This document shows, piece after piece, positions 1 to 6,371 of a DNA stretch of 9,432 nucleotides. The notes under the pieces were generated by a model, which saw only the letters and a list, made by a program, of their open reading frames with translations, was not told the DNA's origin and ran no database searches. Source of the stretch: an uncultured Clostridia bacterium. GTDB taxonomy: Bacteria; Bacillota; Clostridia; TANB77; CAG-508. Within the stretch, counting starts at the first letter, position 1, and each line of letters opens with the position of its first letter. Both the position numbers and the translations under genes were made by a program. The stretch spans positions 1 to 9,432 of the forward strand of contig CARBKU010000033.1 of the NCBI GenBank assembly GCA_948946035.1. The letters are read 5' to 3'.

Positions 1-239
1 TAATTCTTCTGGCATAGTTCCGTCCTGCTTGTTTAATAGCTTTTCTAACTATTTTGCCAATTTTATTATTAGTATCACAGGCTTTCTTTTAGTATCAACT
101 TTATCTCTTTTTAATCTTGATTCGTTTGTGTTATACGAAATAAATTAGCCACAAGTTCTTCACTTCCCATATTGTATAAAATATCTTCCATATATCTTAG
201 TCCTTTTCTTTTAGCAATGTCATCAGCTGTTTTTCCATT
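1..239 (-). pseudogene. dinD: 3' half of a disrupted dinD-like gene, decayed
   Basis: Read on the minus strand from the element junction, this encodes NGKTADDIAKRKGLRYMED, then a segment ending MGSEELVANLFRITQT, the C-terminal region of DinD (DNA-damage-inducible protein D) proteins. The frame then breaks three times. One base is missing near 119-120, giving a TAA at 111-113; one base is missing near 83-88; one extra base (plus-strand G) stands at 22. After correcting these, the reading continues LKRDKVDTK, then ACDTNNKIGKIVRKAIK, then a TMPEEL motif typical of DinD. The missing 5' half lies across the element at 8457..8989. With neither promoter nor start codon, this half is free to decay, which fits three indels within about 100 bases. 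It runs off the left edge. Confidence 0.85.
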
Positions 240-261
240 GGGAAAATTCCAATAAGGACAA
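238..261 (+). other. attL: left junction, core TT plus element arm
   Basis: The core TT (238-239) is followed by a 9-bp spacer and the arm CCAATAAGGACAA (249-261). The arm is the inverted copy of the arm at the right end with one mismatch. Bases left of 238 are dinD coding sequence; bases to the right are not. This is the half-site layout of a large serine recombinase, which needs only a 2-bp common core. Confidence 0.85.
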
Positions 262-293
262 AATTTTTCTTATGGATTTCTTCAATAATTTTG

Positions 294-323
294 TTGTATT
301 AGATAGTCGAAAGAAGATATAAA
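294..323 (+). promoter_or_regulatory. possible promoter for tnpV
   Basis: TTGTAT (294-299), an 18-bp spacer and TATAAA (318-323) resemble a weak sigma-A promoter about 50 bp before tnpV. It lies inside the element, just beyond the left att arm, so it would work in both the integrated and circular forms. No other candidate in 262-371 looks better. Confidence 0.35.
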
Positions 324-371
324 TTATTTAGTCAAATTTGTAGTGAAAATCAATTTATGGAGGTTTTAACT

Positions 372-734
372 ATGATAGAAATAACTTATCACAAAGAAGG
401 AGATTATTTTGTTCCTGACTTATATTTAGAGAAAGAGGATTATGAAAATGATTATATTATTGGAAAATATGGTCATTTAAGATTAGAGTATTTGAAAAAT
501 CACAAAAAAGCTGAATATATAATAATGTTTATGAATTGTACTTTAAGAAAACATATTGTAGAAACTGATAAACAAGCTAAACAAAGATTTGAACTACTTA
601 TGAAACAAATGCTAGAAAAAAATCCTATTGATGAAAACTTGAAAAATACTGATCCTTTAAAATGGACTGGGCTTATGAATAATTATAAAAATTCGGTGAA
701 GGAGATTATATTTAGAGAATTAATTTATTGTTAA
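372..734 (+). CDS. tnpV: TnpV-family transposon-encoded protein
   Basis: A 120-residue protein starting MIEITYHKEGDYFVPDL. It carries the features I associate with TnpV of clostridial Tn4451-type elements: ITYHKxGDYxxPDL at the N-terminus, a GKYGHLRLEYLKNHK segment near residues 31-46, and a C-terminal ELIYC. TnpV has no established enzymatic activity; it is a marker for this element family. An in-frame ATG exists at 357, but GGAGG (359-363) overlaps it and sits 8 bases before the ATG at 372, so 372 is preferred. It is the first gene inside the left end and converges on the cargo operon. In a circular form it would follow the recombinase gene, as tnpV follows tnpX in Tn4451. Confidence 0.8.
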   Translation: MIEITYHKEGDYFVPDLYLEKEDYENDYIIGKYGHLRLEYLKNHKKAEYIIMFMNCTLRKHIVETDKQAKQRFELLMKQMLEKNPIDENLKNTDPLKWTGLMNNYKNSVKEIIFRELIYC

Positions 735-737
735 AGT

Positions 738-769
738 TTAGAGAGTAGCTAATTAAGGTTACTCTCTAA
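738..769. terminator. bidirectional terminator between convergent genes
   Basis: A perfect 10-bp inverted repeat (TTAGAGAGTA at 738-747, TACTCTCTAA at 760-769) with a 12-base loop lies between the stop of tnpV (+) and the stop of the cargo gene at 787 (-). The T-tracts on both sides are short and interrupted. Position and symmetry support a shared terminator; its strength is uncertain. Confidence 0.6.
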
Positions 770-786
770 TTCTTTGGACTAATATT

Positions 787-1743
787 TTACCTTTTTACTA
801 GATTAGTAATTTTGCTTAAAACAGAGCTTAGACTTTTTGATTGATGATCTTTATCAGCTTCTGTTTTTATATATTCTAATTGTATATCTATAATTGCTTT
901 TAAATATTCATAATATTCTTTACTTTGTTCTTCACTTAATTCATGAATACTTACACTTAAAATATCATACAATTGTTTTAATAGGTGATTAATTCTTGGA
1001 TCAAATTTATCTTTTACTGCTTTTATTTTAGTATCCATATGATTATCTTCTAGTTTAGAATTTCCTAAATAATAATTAATCATTTTTTCAAAAATTCGTC
1101 TTAAATATGTATAAGCACCTGCATAAAAATGATCTGCATAAGAAAAGTCTGCTTTCTTATAATCGTCATAGGCATCTATTTTTTCTAAAAATTTTCTATA
1201 CTTATCAAATTCAAAACCCTTTACAGTTAACATTGAAGGATTTTGTCCTACTTTTCGCACAACAAATTTTCCGTTATTAAATTCTATTGAAATTAACATT
1301 GTATAATTATGGCTATAATTATTAGTACAAGAAAAATAGTATTCTAAATAATGTATTGTCCCATTTAGTAAAATTTCTTTTGAGTATGGTGGTTGTATTC
1401 CCTCAATATTTCCATTTGTTACATTTATCTTTCCACATGTTATATACTTAGTACGTCCTGGTCCATCACTGGTAACATCTTGGGTAATATCTATATTATA
1501 AATGTTACTTTTATAATTTTCTATCAATTTATATAACTCCTGATCTATATTAAAAGGAAATTCTTTTTTACATTTATGACACTTAGTGATTAATTTATCT
1601 TGATTAAAACCAATTAAACATAGAAATTTATCCAATTCTTCTTTATCTAATACATACTGTTCATTAGTATAATTAAAAACTGTAAATGTTTCTTTTGTAT
1701 AAAGTGGCATTTCATTAAACAAATAATTTATATCTTTATCCAT
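787..1743 (-). CDS. zinc-ribbon plus HEPN-like protein of unknown function
   Basis: A 318-residue protein that I cannot assign to a named gene. C55-H-K-C58 and a second cluster at C139 and H144 could form a split zinc ribbon; C103 is also available. The C-terminal third (about 205-290) is helical, with AYTYLRRIFEKMINYYL (210-226) and LYDILSVSIHELSEEQ (258-273). This resembles DUF4145/HEPN-like helical proteins, in which a Leu-Arg-Arg helix is followed by a late helix ending in His. The classical RNase motif RxxxxH is not obvious, so nuclease activity is not shown. An AAGGAG site (plus 1751-1756) stands 7 bases before the ATG. It is the last gene of the cargo operon and ends before the shared terminator. 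HEPN proteins are often toxins or defence factors, but applying that here is inference. Confidence 0.7.
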   Translation of the reverse strand: MDKDINYLFNEMPLYTKETFTVFNYTNEQYVLDKEELDKFLCLIGFNQDKLITKCHKCKKEFPFNIDQELYKLIENYKSNIYNIDITQDVTSDGPGRTKYITCGKINVTNGNIEGIQPPYSKEILLNGTIHYLEYYFSCTNNYSHNYTMLISIEFNNGKFVVRKVGQNPSMLTVKGFEFDKYRKFLEKIDAYDDYKKADFSYADHFYAGAYTYLRRIFEKMINYYLGNSKLEDNHMDTKIKAVKDKFDPRINHLLKQLYDILSVSIHELSEEQSKEYYEYLKAIIDIQLEYIKTEADKDHQSKSLSSVLSKITNLVKR

Positions 1744-1761
1744 CGATAATCTCCTTATTTA

Positions 1762-1842
1762 CTAAATTTTCATACATCTTCTCAATTCAGCTACGCAATC
1801 AGATTCAATCATTTTCTTCCAATCAAATCTGTACTTTATCAT
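1762..1842 (-). CDS. possible 26-residue peptide in the cargo operon
   Basis: A short frame reads MIKYRFDWKK, then MIESDCVAELRRCMKI, ending TAG. It tiles neatly: its ATG is 8 bases after the transglutaminase-like stop, and its stop is 18 bases before the next gene's start. It is charged, with two Cys residues seven apart. No good ribosome-binding site lies at the usual distance; the nearest AGGAG is over 15 bases upstream, inside the preceding gene. It may be chance, a decayed gene remnant, or a real small peptide. Confidence 0.25.
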   Translation of the reverse strand: MIKYRFDWKKMIESDCVAELRRCMKI

Positions 1843-1850
1843 TTTTCAAA

Positions 1851-2741
1851 CTAATTTAATGCTCCTGACATAATTCTAAATTTAGAAGTATTGTTCCAAA
1901 TTTCTTGTAATTTACTAAAATTTTCATTAGGATTTAGCATTAAGCCTGCTAATTTATCTAATTCTTCATATTCATCTTCAGATAATTCAAATTTCTTATC
2001 TTGTATATATTTAGGCATATGTAAGAATATAATTTCATTATTCATTAGTGAATGGAAATCGTAAAATAATCCTCTTATTGAAGCTTTTAGTCCTAGAGTT
2101 GGTGGATCAGAAGAATATAAAATAGTTTCAGGTTTATATTTATTCTGTCTTACACCTAAATAAGCATTTGCACCAAATAAGAATTTATCATAAGGAATAT
2201 CATTCAAATCAAATCCCATTTCATGGGCTGGACAGTGCTCATCTGCATCTACTAATTTCCATCTATTTTCTTTTTCATCAAAATATTCTGTAATCCAGTG
2301 GTCATAACATATTCCATCATAATGTATATATTCAGCAAATCCGCTTCTAACTCTAGCTGGTATTCCTTTAGCTTTTAATATACTTGCTAATAATATAGCT
2401 TGACTTCTACATGTAACATGAACTTTTTCTTTTGCTTCTCTTTTTGTAGTATAGTTAGGATTTTTTCTTAATAATTCAGCTATTACACTTTGTGCTGTTG
2501 GGAAAATGTCATCTTCATATTCTAATCTAGTAATTGGAACTTTAGTCATATCTCCCCAAAAACAGTCTTTTTTATTTCTAATTTCTTTATCTCTGAAAGC
2601 TACTGGATGAATTATTTGCATTCTTTGTAATATACACAATTGCTCAATATTGTCTGGCAAGTCTTTTGCAAAATCTTTATAATATCCTAAATCTGTAAAG
2701 TAACTTGTTTTTTTATAAAATTCTAACATTTCTTTTTCCAT
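1851..2741 (-). CDS. transglutaminase-like (papain-fold) domain protein
   Basis: A 296-residue protein. The transglutaminase-like core is clear from about 95 to 170. VTCRSQAILLASILKAKGIP carries the nucleophile Cys111, followed by ARVRSGF, then DHWITEYF with His148, then RWKLVDAD with Asp165 as the third catalytic residue. The order Cys-His-Asp, and the pattern in which Cys starts a helix before KGIPAR, match bacterial transglutaminase-like proteases. There is no signal peptide or membrane segment, so it acts in the cytoplasm. The N-terminal 95 and C-terminal 120 residues are not recognised. It starts 29 bases after the amidotransferase-like gene with an AAAGGAAAG site, so it belongs to the same operon. 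Such domains may hydrolyse peptide or isopeptide bonds or crosslink proteins; the substrate is unknown. Confidence 0.82.
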   Translation of the reverse strand: MEKEMLEFYKKTSYFTDLGYYKDFAKDLPDNIEQLCILQRMQIIHPVAFRDKEIRNKKDCFWGDMTKVPITRLEYEDDIFPTAQSVIAELLRKNPNYTTKREAKEKVHVTCRSQAILLASILKAKGIPARVRSGFAEYIHYDGICYDHWITEYFDEKENRWKLVDADEHCPAHEMGFDLNDIPYDKFLFGANAYLGVRQNKYKPETILYSSDPPTLGLKASIRGLFYDFHSLMNNEIIFLHMPKYIQDKKFELSEDEYEELDKLAGLMLNPNENFSKLQEIWNNTSKFRIMSGALN

Positions 2742-2770
2742 GTATTATACTTTCCTTTCACTATTTTTTA

Positions 2771-3463
2771 CTAATCTTTGCAAACATTTATAAATTCTTT
2801 AAAAATGCTATTCATTTTTTCATCTTTAGCATATAAACTTTCTGGATGAAACCTAACTCCTATATAAAAATAAAATTTTTTATTTTTAGCTTCAATAACA
2901 TCTGGGTAACCATCTTCACAAAATGCAACTTTATCAAGCAGTGGACAATCTTTTATTGTTCTTTTATGTCTAGAATTTACCATCATTTCAGTTGTTTTGA
3001 CTATATTATAAAATTTTGAACTTTCATCTATTTTGATGTTATGCACATATTCATCAAATGACTTATCATGCTTATCTGGGTTAGATATTTTATAGGTTGT
3101 TCCTCCAAGAGCTCTAGCAATATTATTTTGACCTGCACATATTCCTAATATAGGTATATCATTATCATAACAATATTTTGAGATTATACTTTCATAATTA
3201 TCCGTTTCAAGACCACCTTGTAATATAATTCCATTGCACAATTTGATTTGTGCAATCAAATTTTCTTTTTCTTCTATTGATAAATTATCTTTCCATTCAT
3301 CTCCACAATAATTAATGATTGATTCAGTAGGTAAAATTCCAATTGCTATACCACCATTATCAAATATAGCTTGTTTTATTTCATCTCTTACAAAAGTATC
3401 TATTTTATTTGATTTATATGTAGCATAGTGTTTTGATACAATGCCAATGATAGGTTTATTCAT
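2771..3463 (-). CDS. class I glutamine amidotransferase-like hydrolase (peptidase C26)
   Basis: A 230-residue protein of near-typical length for the gamma-glutamyl-gamma-aminobutyrate hydrolase (PuuD-like) family. Visible elements: N-terminal KPIIGIVSKHY; GIILQGG (78-84); nucleophile elbow ILGICAGQN with Cys109; VNSRHKRTI (162-170), equivalent to the family's VNSxHxQ segment; and RFHPES with catalytic His206 and Glu208. The full Cys-His-Glu triad is present, so it is probably active. The family cleaves gamma-glutamyl amides in the cytoplasm; the substrate here is not indicated, and no putrescine pathway genes are nearby. Its ATG overlaps the end of the Bro gene by 8 bases, with GGAGG six bases upstream inside that gene, indicating translational coupling. 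Confidence 0.85.
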   Translation of the reverse strand: MNKPIIGIVSKHYATYKSNKIDTFVRDEIKQAIFDNGGIAIGILPTESIINYCGDEWKDNLSIEEKENLIAQIKLCNGIILQGGLETDNYESIISKYCYDNDIPILGICAGQNNIARALGGTTYKISNPDKHDKSFDEYVHNIKIDESSKFYNIVKTTEMMVNSRHKRTIKDCPLLDKVAFCEDGYPDVIEAKNKKFYFYIGVRFHPESLYAKDEKMNSIFKEFINVCKD

Positions 3464-4376
3464 TGCTTTCCTCCGTATTATTCTTTTCTTTCAAATTCTT
3501 CTTATTTGCACTTTTCAATTTTTTTGGTTTGTTTAATTTGTTATCATCTAAATATTTATAGTTTAGTGCATTATTTTTAGTAATGACCGTTTTCCCTAAT
3601 TTTTCTTCTAAATTATCCCTAGCTACTTTTGCAACATTTCCTCCCATCTGGGCTATTTTTATATTTTCTTTTAATCCATAAGGTTTATGTTCTTGTGCAA
3701 GTTCTCTTGTTGCAATTTCTCCTAGATCTGTTAGGGTAACTTCTATATCTGTCATATTATCTCTTAATGATTCTTTTCTAATTTCTTTAAATTCTTTGTA
3801 TTCTGAAGCTTTCATACCAGACCATTCTTTATAAATTTCATTTGTAAGTATCCCATATTCAACATTTTTAGTTATGCCTCTTTCTTTCCATACATCTGTA
3901 AGTTTACGTCTATCAACTACTCCTGTTAATCTTTGCTTAATCCATTTGTCATCATATCCACGACTTCTATAATAATCAACAGCACGATTGATAGCAAGTT
4001 CTGGGTCAAATACTTCATCAATTCTCTCTTTTCCCATTTGAGCAAGCCAAAGTTTAAATGGCTCTGCTTTTGGACTTGGTACAGACTCTATTAATCTTAA
4101 AATTCCTTTTGTATCTAATGTATCTGTACTATAAAATTTTCCATCTGTTGATTTTAATTTCAGTTGTCGACATTTTGTCGATATCTCACTTTTTTCTTCT
4201 TCCGTCATCCTCTTCTTTAATCTATACCAGTAATCTTTTGCATCTTTACTTTCTGTTAAAGCTTCAATTACATCAACTACACTAAAGTAATATTCTTCTT
4301 TTTCACTATCCCAAATACTTCTTATTTCGCTACCTTCAAAAAGATTTGAAATTGTTTCTAATTTATTATTATCCAT
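3456..4376 (-). CDS. Bro-N domain protein related to phage antirepressors and DinD
   Basis: A 306-residue protein. Residues about 13-120 form a Bro-N domain (IRSIWDSEKEEYYFSVVDVI, then DAKDYWYRLKKRM, then the FKLWLAQMGKERIDE end of the domain). The middle (168-225: ITKNVEYGILTNEIYKEW, SLRDNMTDIEVTLTDLGEIA) follows the pattern of the DinD C-terminal half. The tail (about 281-306) is Lys-rich and probably disordered. Bro-N domains bind DNA, and phage members act as antirepressors or regulators. It is the first gene of the cargo operon, 35-45 bases from a strong promoter, and divergent from the mobilization genes across two facing promoters. It could therefore regulate both; that is inference. 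It is a distant homologue of the very gene the element interrupts. Confidence 0.82.
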   Translation of the reverse strand: MDNNKLETISNLFEGSEIRSIWDSEKEEYYFSVVDVIEALTESKDAKDYWYRLKKRMTEEEKSEISTKCRQLKLKSTDGKFYSTDTLDTKGILRLIESVPSPKAEPFKLWLAQMGKERIDEVFDPELAINRAVDYYRSRGYDDKWIKQRLTGVVDRRKLTDVWKERGITKNVEYGILTNEIYKEWSGMKASEYKEFKEIRKESLRDNMTDIEVTLTDLGEIATRELAQEHKPYGLKENIKIAQMGGNVAKVARDNLEEKLGKTVITKNNALNYKYLDDNKLNKPKKLKSANKKNLKEKNNTEESNE

Positions 4377-4417
4377 TTAGGCATCACTTTCCTTTATAAA
4401 TTTATTATTATGCCCAA

Positions 4418-4446
4418 ATTATATCAATTTTCTTCCATTTTTTCAA
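4418..4446 (-). promoter_or_regulatory. sigma-A promoter of the cargo operon
   Basis: On the minus strand TTGAAA (plus 4441-4446), a 17-bp spacer and a perfect TATAAT (plus 4418-4423) give a near-consensus promoter. Transcription would begin near 4411 and reach the Bro start (4376) after a leader of about 35 bases with an AAAGGAAAG ribosome-binding site. Confidence 0.8.
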
Positions 4447-4466
4447 TAAAAATAAAGAAATTTTTG

Positions 4467-4495
4467 TTGACTTTTGCCTAAAATGATGATATATT
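4467..4495 (+). promoter_or_regulatory. sigma-A promoter toward the oriT and mobilization genes
   Basis: TTGACT (4467-4472), a 17-bp spacer and TATATT (4490-4495) form a strong promoter reading right, starting near 4502. It is back to back with the cargo-operon promoter, the two -35 boxes being 20 bp apart. The first plausible gene downstream is the relaxase at 5091, so the leader would be about 590 bases, or the promoter makes a separate RNA. Confidence 0.7.
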
Positions 4496-4500
4496 ATGTG

Positions 4501-4517
4501 TACCATTTAATATGGTA
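4501..4517. promoter_or_regulatory. operator-like palindrome at the transcription start
   Basis: TACCAT (4501-4506) and ATGGTA (4512-4517) form a 6-bp inverted repeat with a 5-base centre. It lies exactly where the rightward promoter would start RNA, a usual repressor position. The binding protein is unknown; the divergent Bro-N protein is one candidate. Confidence 0.45.
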
Positions 4518-4818
4518 ACTGAAAAATTAAATAATGACACACATAAAAGTTACTTAGCATAATCCATAATTGTTTGGGTTTCCAGTCTGGGTTTAACTTG
4601 TTCCGATACAGTATATAGTGTATAGTTGCTAGTTTATAAGTAAAATGATAGTAAAATTGTCTAGTAATAGGTAAAGACCGTTTGGATATGTGCAAATATA
4701 ATTAGTACAAAATTTATTGTTACTGATTTTATTTGTTATTCCAAATAGGTCTTTTTGTTATGCTAAAAAAGACTATATAGGTATTGCTCTATATTCTTAC
4801 AACGCATAGCAGAAAGAT
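4518..4818 (+). other. untranslated leader or unrecognised structured RNA
   Basis: No credible gene is seen here on either strand. A notable structure is AAAGACC-GT-TTGGA (4673-4686) pairing with TCCAA-ATA-GGTCTTT (4740-4754), 12 base pairs around a small internal loop. Nested inside is a weaker AGTACAA/TTGTTACT stem, and TTTTT overlaps the 3' arm. This could be a long-loop terminator or part of a small RNA made from the 4467..4495 promoter. A 7-base direct repeat TGGGTTT also occurs twice near 4570-4595. Confidence 0.4.
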
Positions 4819-4967
4819 ACTGAAAAAATTTTATGCTAGGTAGCACAAAAATTTTTCAGTAGTCAAAATAATATTTGAATGAAATGAAAAATATTATTTT
4901 GATTTGGCGAAGCCAACATAAATTATCTATCGCAAGATTAGATAATTTATGAGTTCTCCGCAAGGAG
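4819..4967 (+). repeat. array of five contiguous hairpins upstream of oriT
   Basis: Five stem-loops follow one another with almost no spacing. (1) 4819-4860: 14-bp stem with one mismatch, extended by TGCTA/TAGCA. (2) 4863-4902: perfect 14-bp stem TCAAAATAATATTT, 12-base loop. (3) 4904-4916: TTGGC-GAA-GCCAA. (4) 4918-4950: 14-bp stem with one bulged T and a GCAA loop. (5) 4956-4967: CTCC-GCAA-GGAG. Two further hairpins continue into oriT. The short loops are GNA or GNNA closed by C-G, the most stable type in single-stranded DNA; hairpin 3 contains GCGAAGC, a known exceptionally stable DNA mini-hairpin. A role in single-strand DNA processing during transfer is inferred; an RNA role is possible. 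Confidence 0.8.
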
Positions 4968-5044
4968 CCCACTGGCACCTTTCCAAAACGAAGTTTTGAA
5001 AGTGTCATAGTGGGTTACATACTTTCGTTAGAAAGTTATGTAAC
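4968..5044 (+). other. oriT: putative oriT of the MobV (pMV158) type
   Basis: Two hairpins meet at a candidate nick site. The left one joins CCCACT (4968-4973) to AGTGGG (5009-5014), with an inner stem whose C-GAA-G loop is at 4989-4993. The right one (5014-5044) pairs GTTACATA-CTTTC with GAAAG-TTATGTAAC (one bulge) around a GTTA loop. The junction reads TAGTGGG/TTA (5008-5017), one base different from the pMV158 MobM nick sequence TAGTGTG/TTA as I recall it. Nicking would fall between 5014 and 5015. The relaxase gene starts 46 bases downstream, the usual arrangement for MobV systems. Confidence 0.75.
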
Positions 5045-5090
5045 AGCTCCCTTTGGTCGCTTACTTGCTACCTGCAAGAAAGGTTGTAAT

Positions 5091-6371
5091 ATGAACAAGA
5101 AAACAAATTATTCAGTAGCTAGAGTAGAAACTTATACTAAGACAAGTATAACTAAAGCTGAAAGACACAACGAAAGAAAAAATAAAACATATTCTAATAT
5201 GAATGTAGATTTAACTCAAACACCAAACAATGTACATTACAAAAGATGTGAAACTACCTACAATGAAAAGTTAAAAGAAAAAATTGATAATGGAGAGGTA
5301 TCATTAAGAGGTTTGCAAAAAAATGCTACTTTATTTGATGAACTCATATTTGACATTAACTCCGATTATTTTGAAAAACATGGTGGTTATGAATTTGCAA
5401 AAGAATTTTATGAAAGAGTTTTTCACTTTGCTGAACAAGAAATGGGAACTGATAACATTATATCAGCAGTTATGCATGCAGATGAACTAAATATAGCTTT
5501 AACAGAGGAATATGGAAAACCTATCTATCATTATCACTTGCATGTTGTAGCACTTCCCGTTGTGAGAAAAGAAGTGAAATGGACAAAGAAATGTAAAGAT
5601 AAATCTTTGGTAGGAACTACAAAAGAAGTAATCAATCAAGTAAGCCATAGTAACAAATGGAAATCAGACAGAGCAACTGACTCGCAAGGAAATCCTTTAT
5701 ATAATAAAAAAGGAAAAGCAGTTTTAATAAAATCATATAGTTTGTTACAAGATAGATTTTTTAAGTATATGTCTGATAGTGGTTATAAAGATTTTATTCG
5801 TGGTGTAAAAGGCAGTAATCAAGAACATTTAAGTGATTTGCAGTACAAAATTAAGAAAGATACTGAAAGACTAGAAAGCATTACTAATAAAGTTGAAGAA
5901 AAGGAAAATTCCTATAATGAATATATGAAGTATGACAAGCAAATTGAAGACATTTCTTCTTTAGGAAAACAAAAAAGATTTTCTAAAAAGATTGAATTAG
6001 AACAAGAAGATTACGAAAATTTAACTGAATACGCTAAAAAAGGAATTGTAGCAGATAAAGAAATATATGAGCTTAATAATAGAATTGATAATTTAAGAAA
6101 TGCAGTAGATAAATGGAAATCTCTATATGATGATATTGTAGAGAAAACAAAGGATTATTTCCATGCTATAAAACTTGCACCACAAAAAGTTGCAAATTTC
6201 TTTAAAAGTCTATTTGATAAAGAGAAACAAGATGAGTTAGAAAGACAACGAATTGAACAAGAAAAAATACAAGCTGAAAGAAAAGCTCGTGAACAAGCTA
6301 GACTTGAAAAACAAAAATCGAAGAACTCTCCTGAATATAAGAAAAGGAGGGCTGATAGAGATGCAAGATGA
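5091..6371 (+). CDS. MobV-family relaxase (Pre/Mob, TnpZ-like)
   Basis: A 426-residue plasmid recombination/mobilization protein. It nicks the transferred strand at oriT and stays bound to the 5' end; a conjugative helper supplies the mating channel. Visible: N-terminal YSVARVETYTKTSITKAERH (motif I region); SAVMHADE with His129 and Glu132; and the metal-binding HYHLHVV (147-153). KWTKKCKDKSLVGT follows, as in clostridial MobV proteins. From about 245 it is coiled-coil rich, ending in a Lys/Arg/Gln-rich tail (385-426). The frame is open to an ATG at 5010, but that start lies inside the oriT hairpin. The ATG at 5091 has GAAAGG 7 bases upstream and gives the usual family N-terminus. Its last 11 bases overlap the next gene. 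It looks intact. Confidence 0.92.
   Translation: MNKKTNYSVARVETYTKTSITKAERHNERKNKTYSNMNVDLTQTPNNVHYKRCETTYNEKLKEKIDNGEVSLRGLQKNATLFDELIFDINSDYFEKHGGYEFAKEFYERVFHFAEQEMGTDNIISAVMHADELNIALTEEYGKPIYHYHLHVVALPVVRKEVKWTKKCKDKSLVGTTKEVINQVSHSNKWKSDRATDSQGNPLYNKKGKAVLIKSYSLLQDRFFKYMSDSGYKDFIRGVKGSNQEHLSDLQYKIKKDTERLESITNKVEEKENSYNEYMKYDKQIEDISSLGKQKRFSKKIELEQEDYENLTEYAKKGIVADKEIYELNNRIDNLRNAVDKWKSLYDDIVEKTKDYFHAIKLAPQKVANFFKSLFDKEKQDELERQRIEQEKIQAERKAREQARLEKQKSKNSPEYKKRRADRDAR

Noticed and set aside
4058..4285. A 75-codon open frame on the plus strand
   Set aside because: It lies antisense inside the Bro-N gene and has the Leu-rich, low-complexity composition of a shadow frame.
4507..4695. A 62-codon open frame on the minus strand
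   Set aside because: It begins with TTG, has no ribosome-binding site, is unusually rich in Tyr, His and Leu, and overlaps the rightward leader and the operator-like palindrome. It is most likely a chance frame.
4819..5044. CRISPR array
   Set aside because: The repeats are different palindromes placed end to end, not identical direct repeats with spacers, and no cas genes are present.
5010..5090. Extended relaxase N-terminus from the ATG at 5010
   Set aside because: That ATG lies in the oriT hairpin, has no ribosome-binding site, and adds 27 residues not expected in MobV proteins. The ATG at 5091 has a good site.
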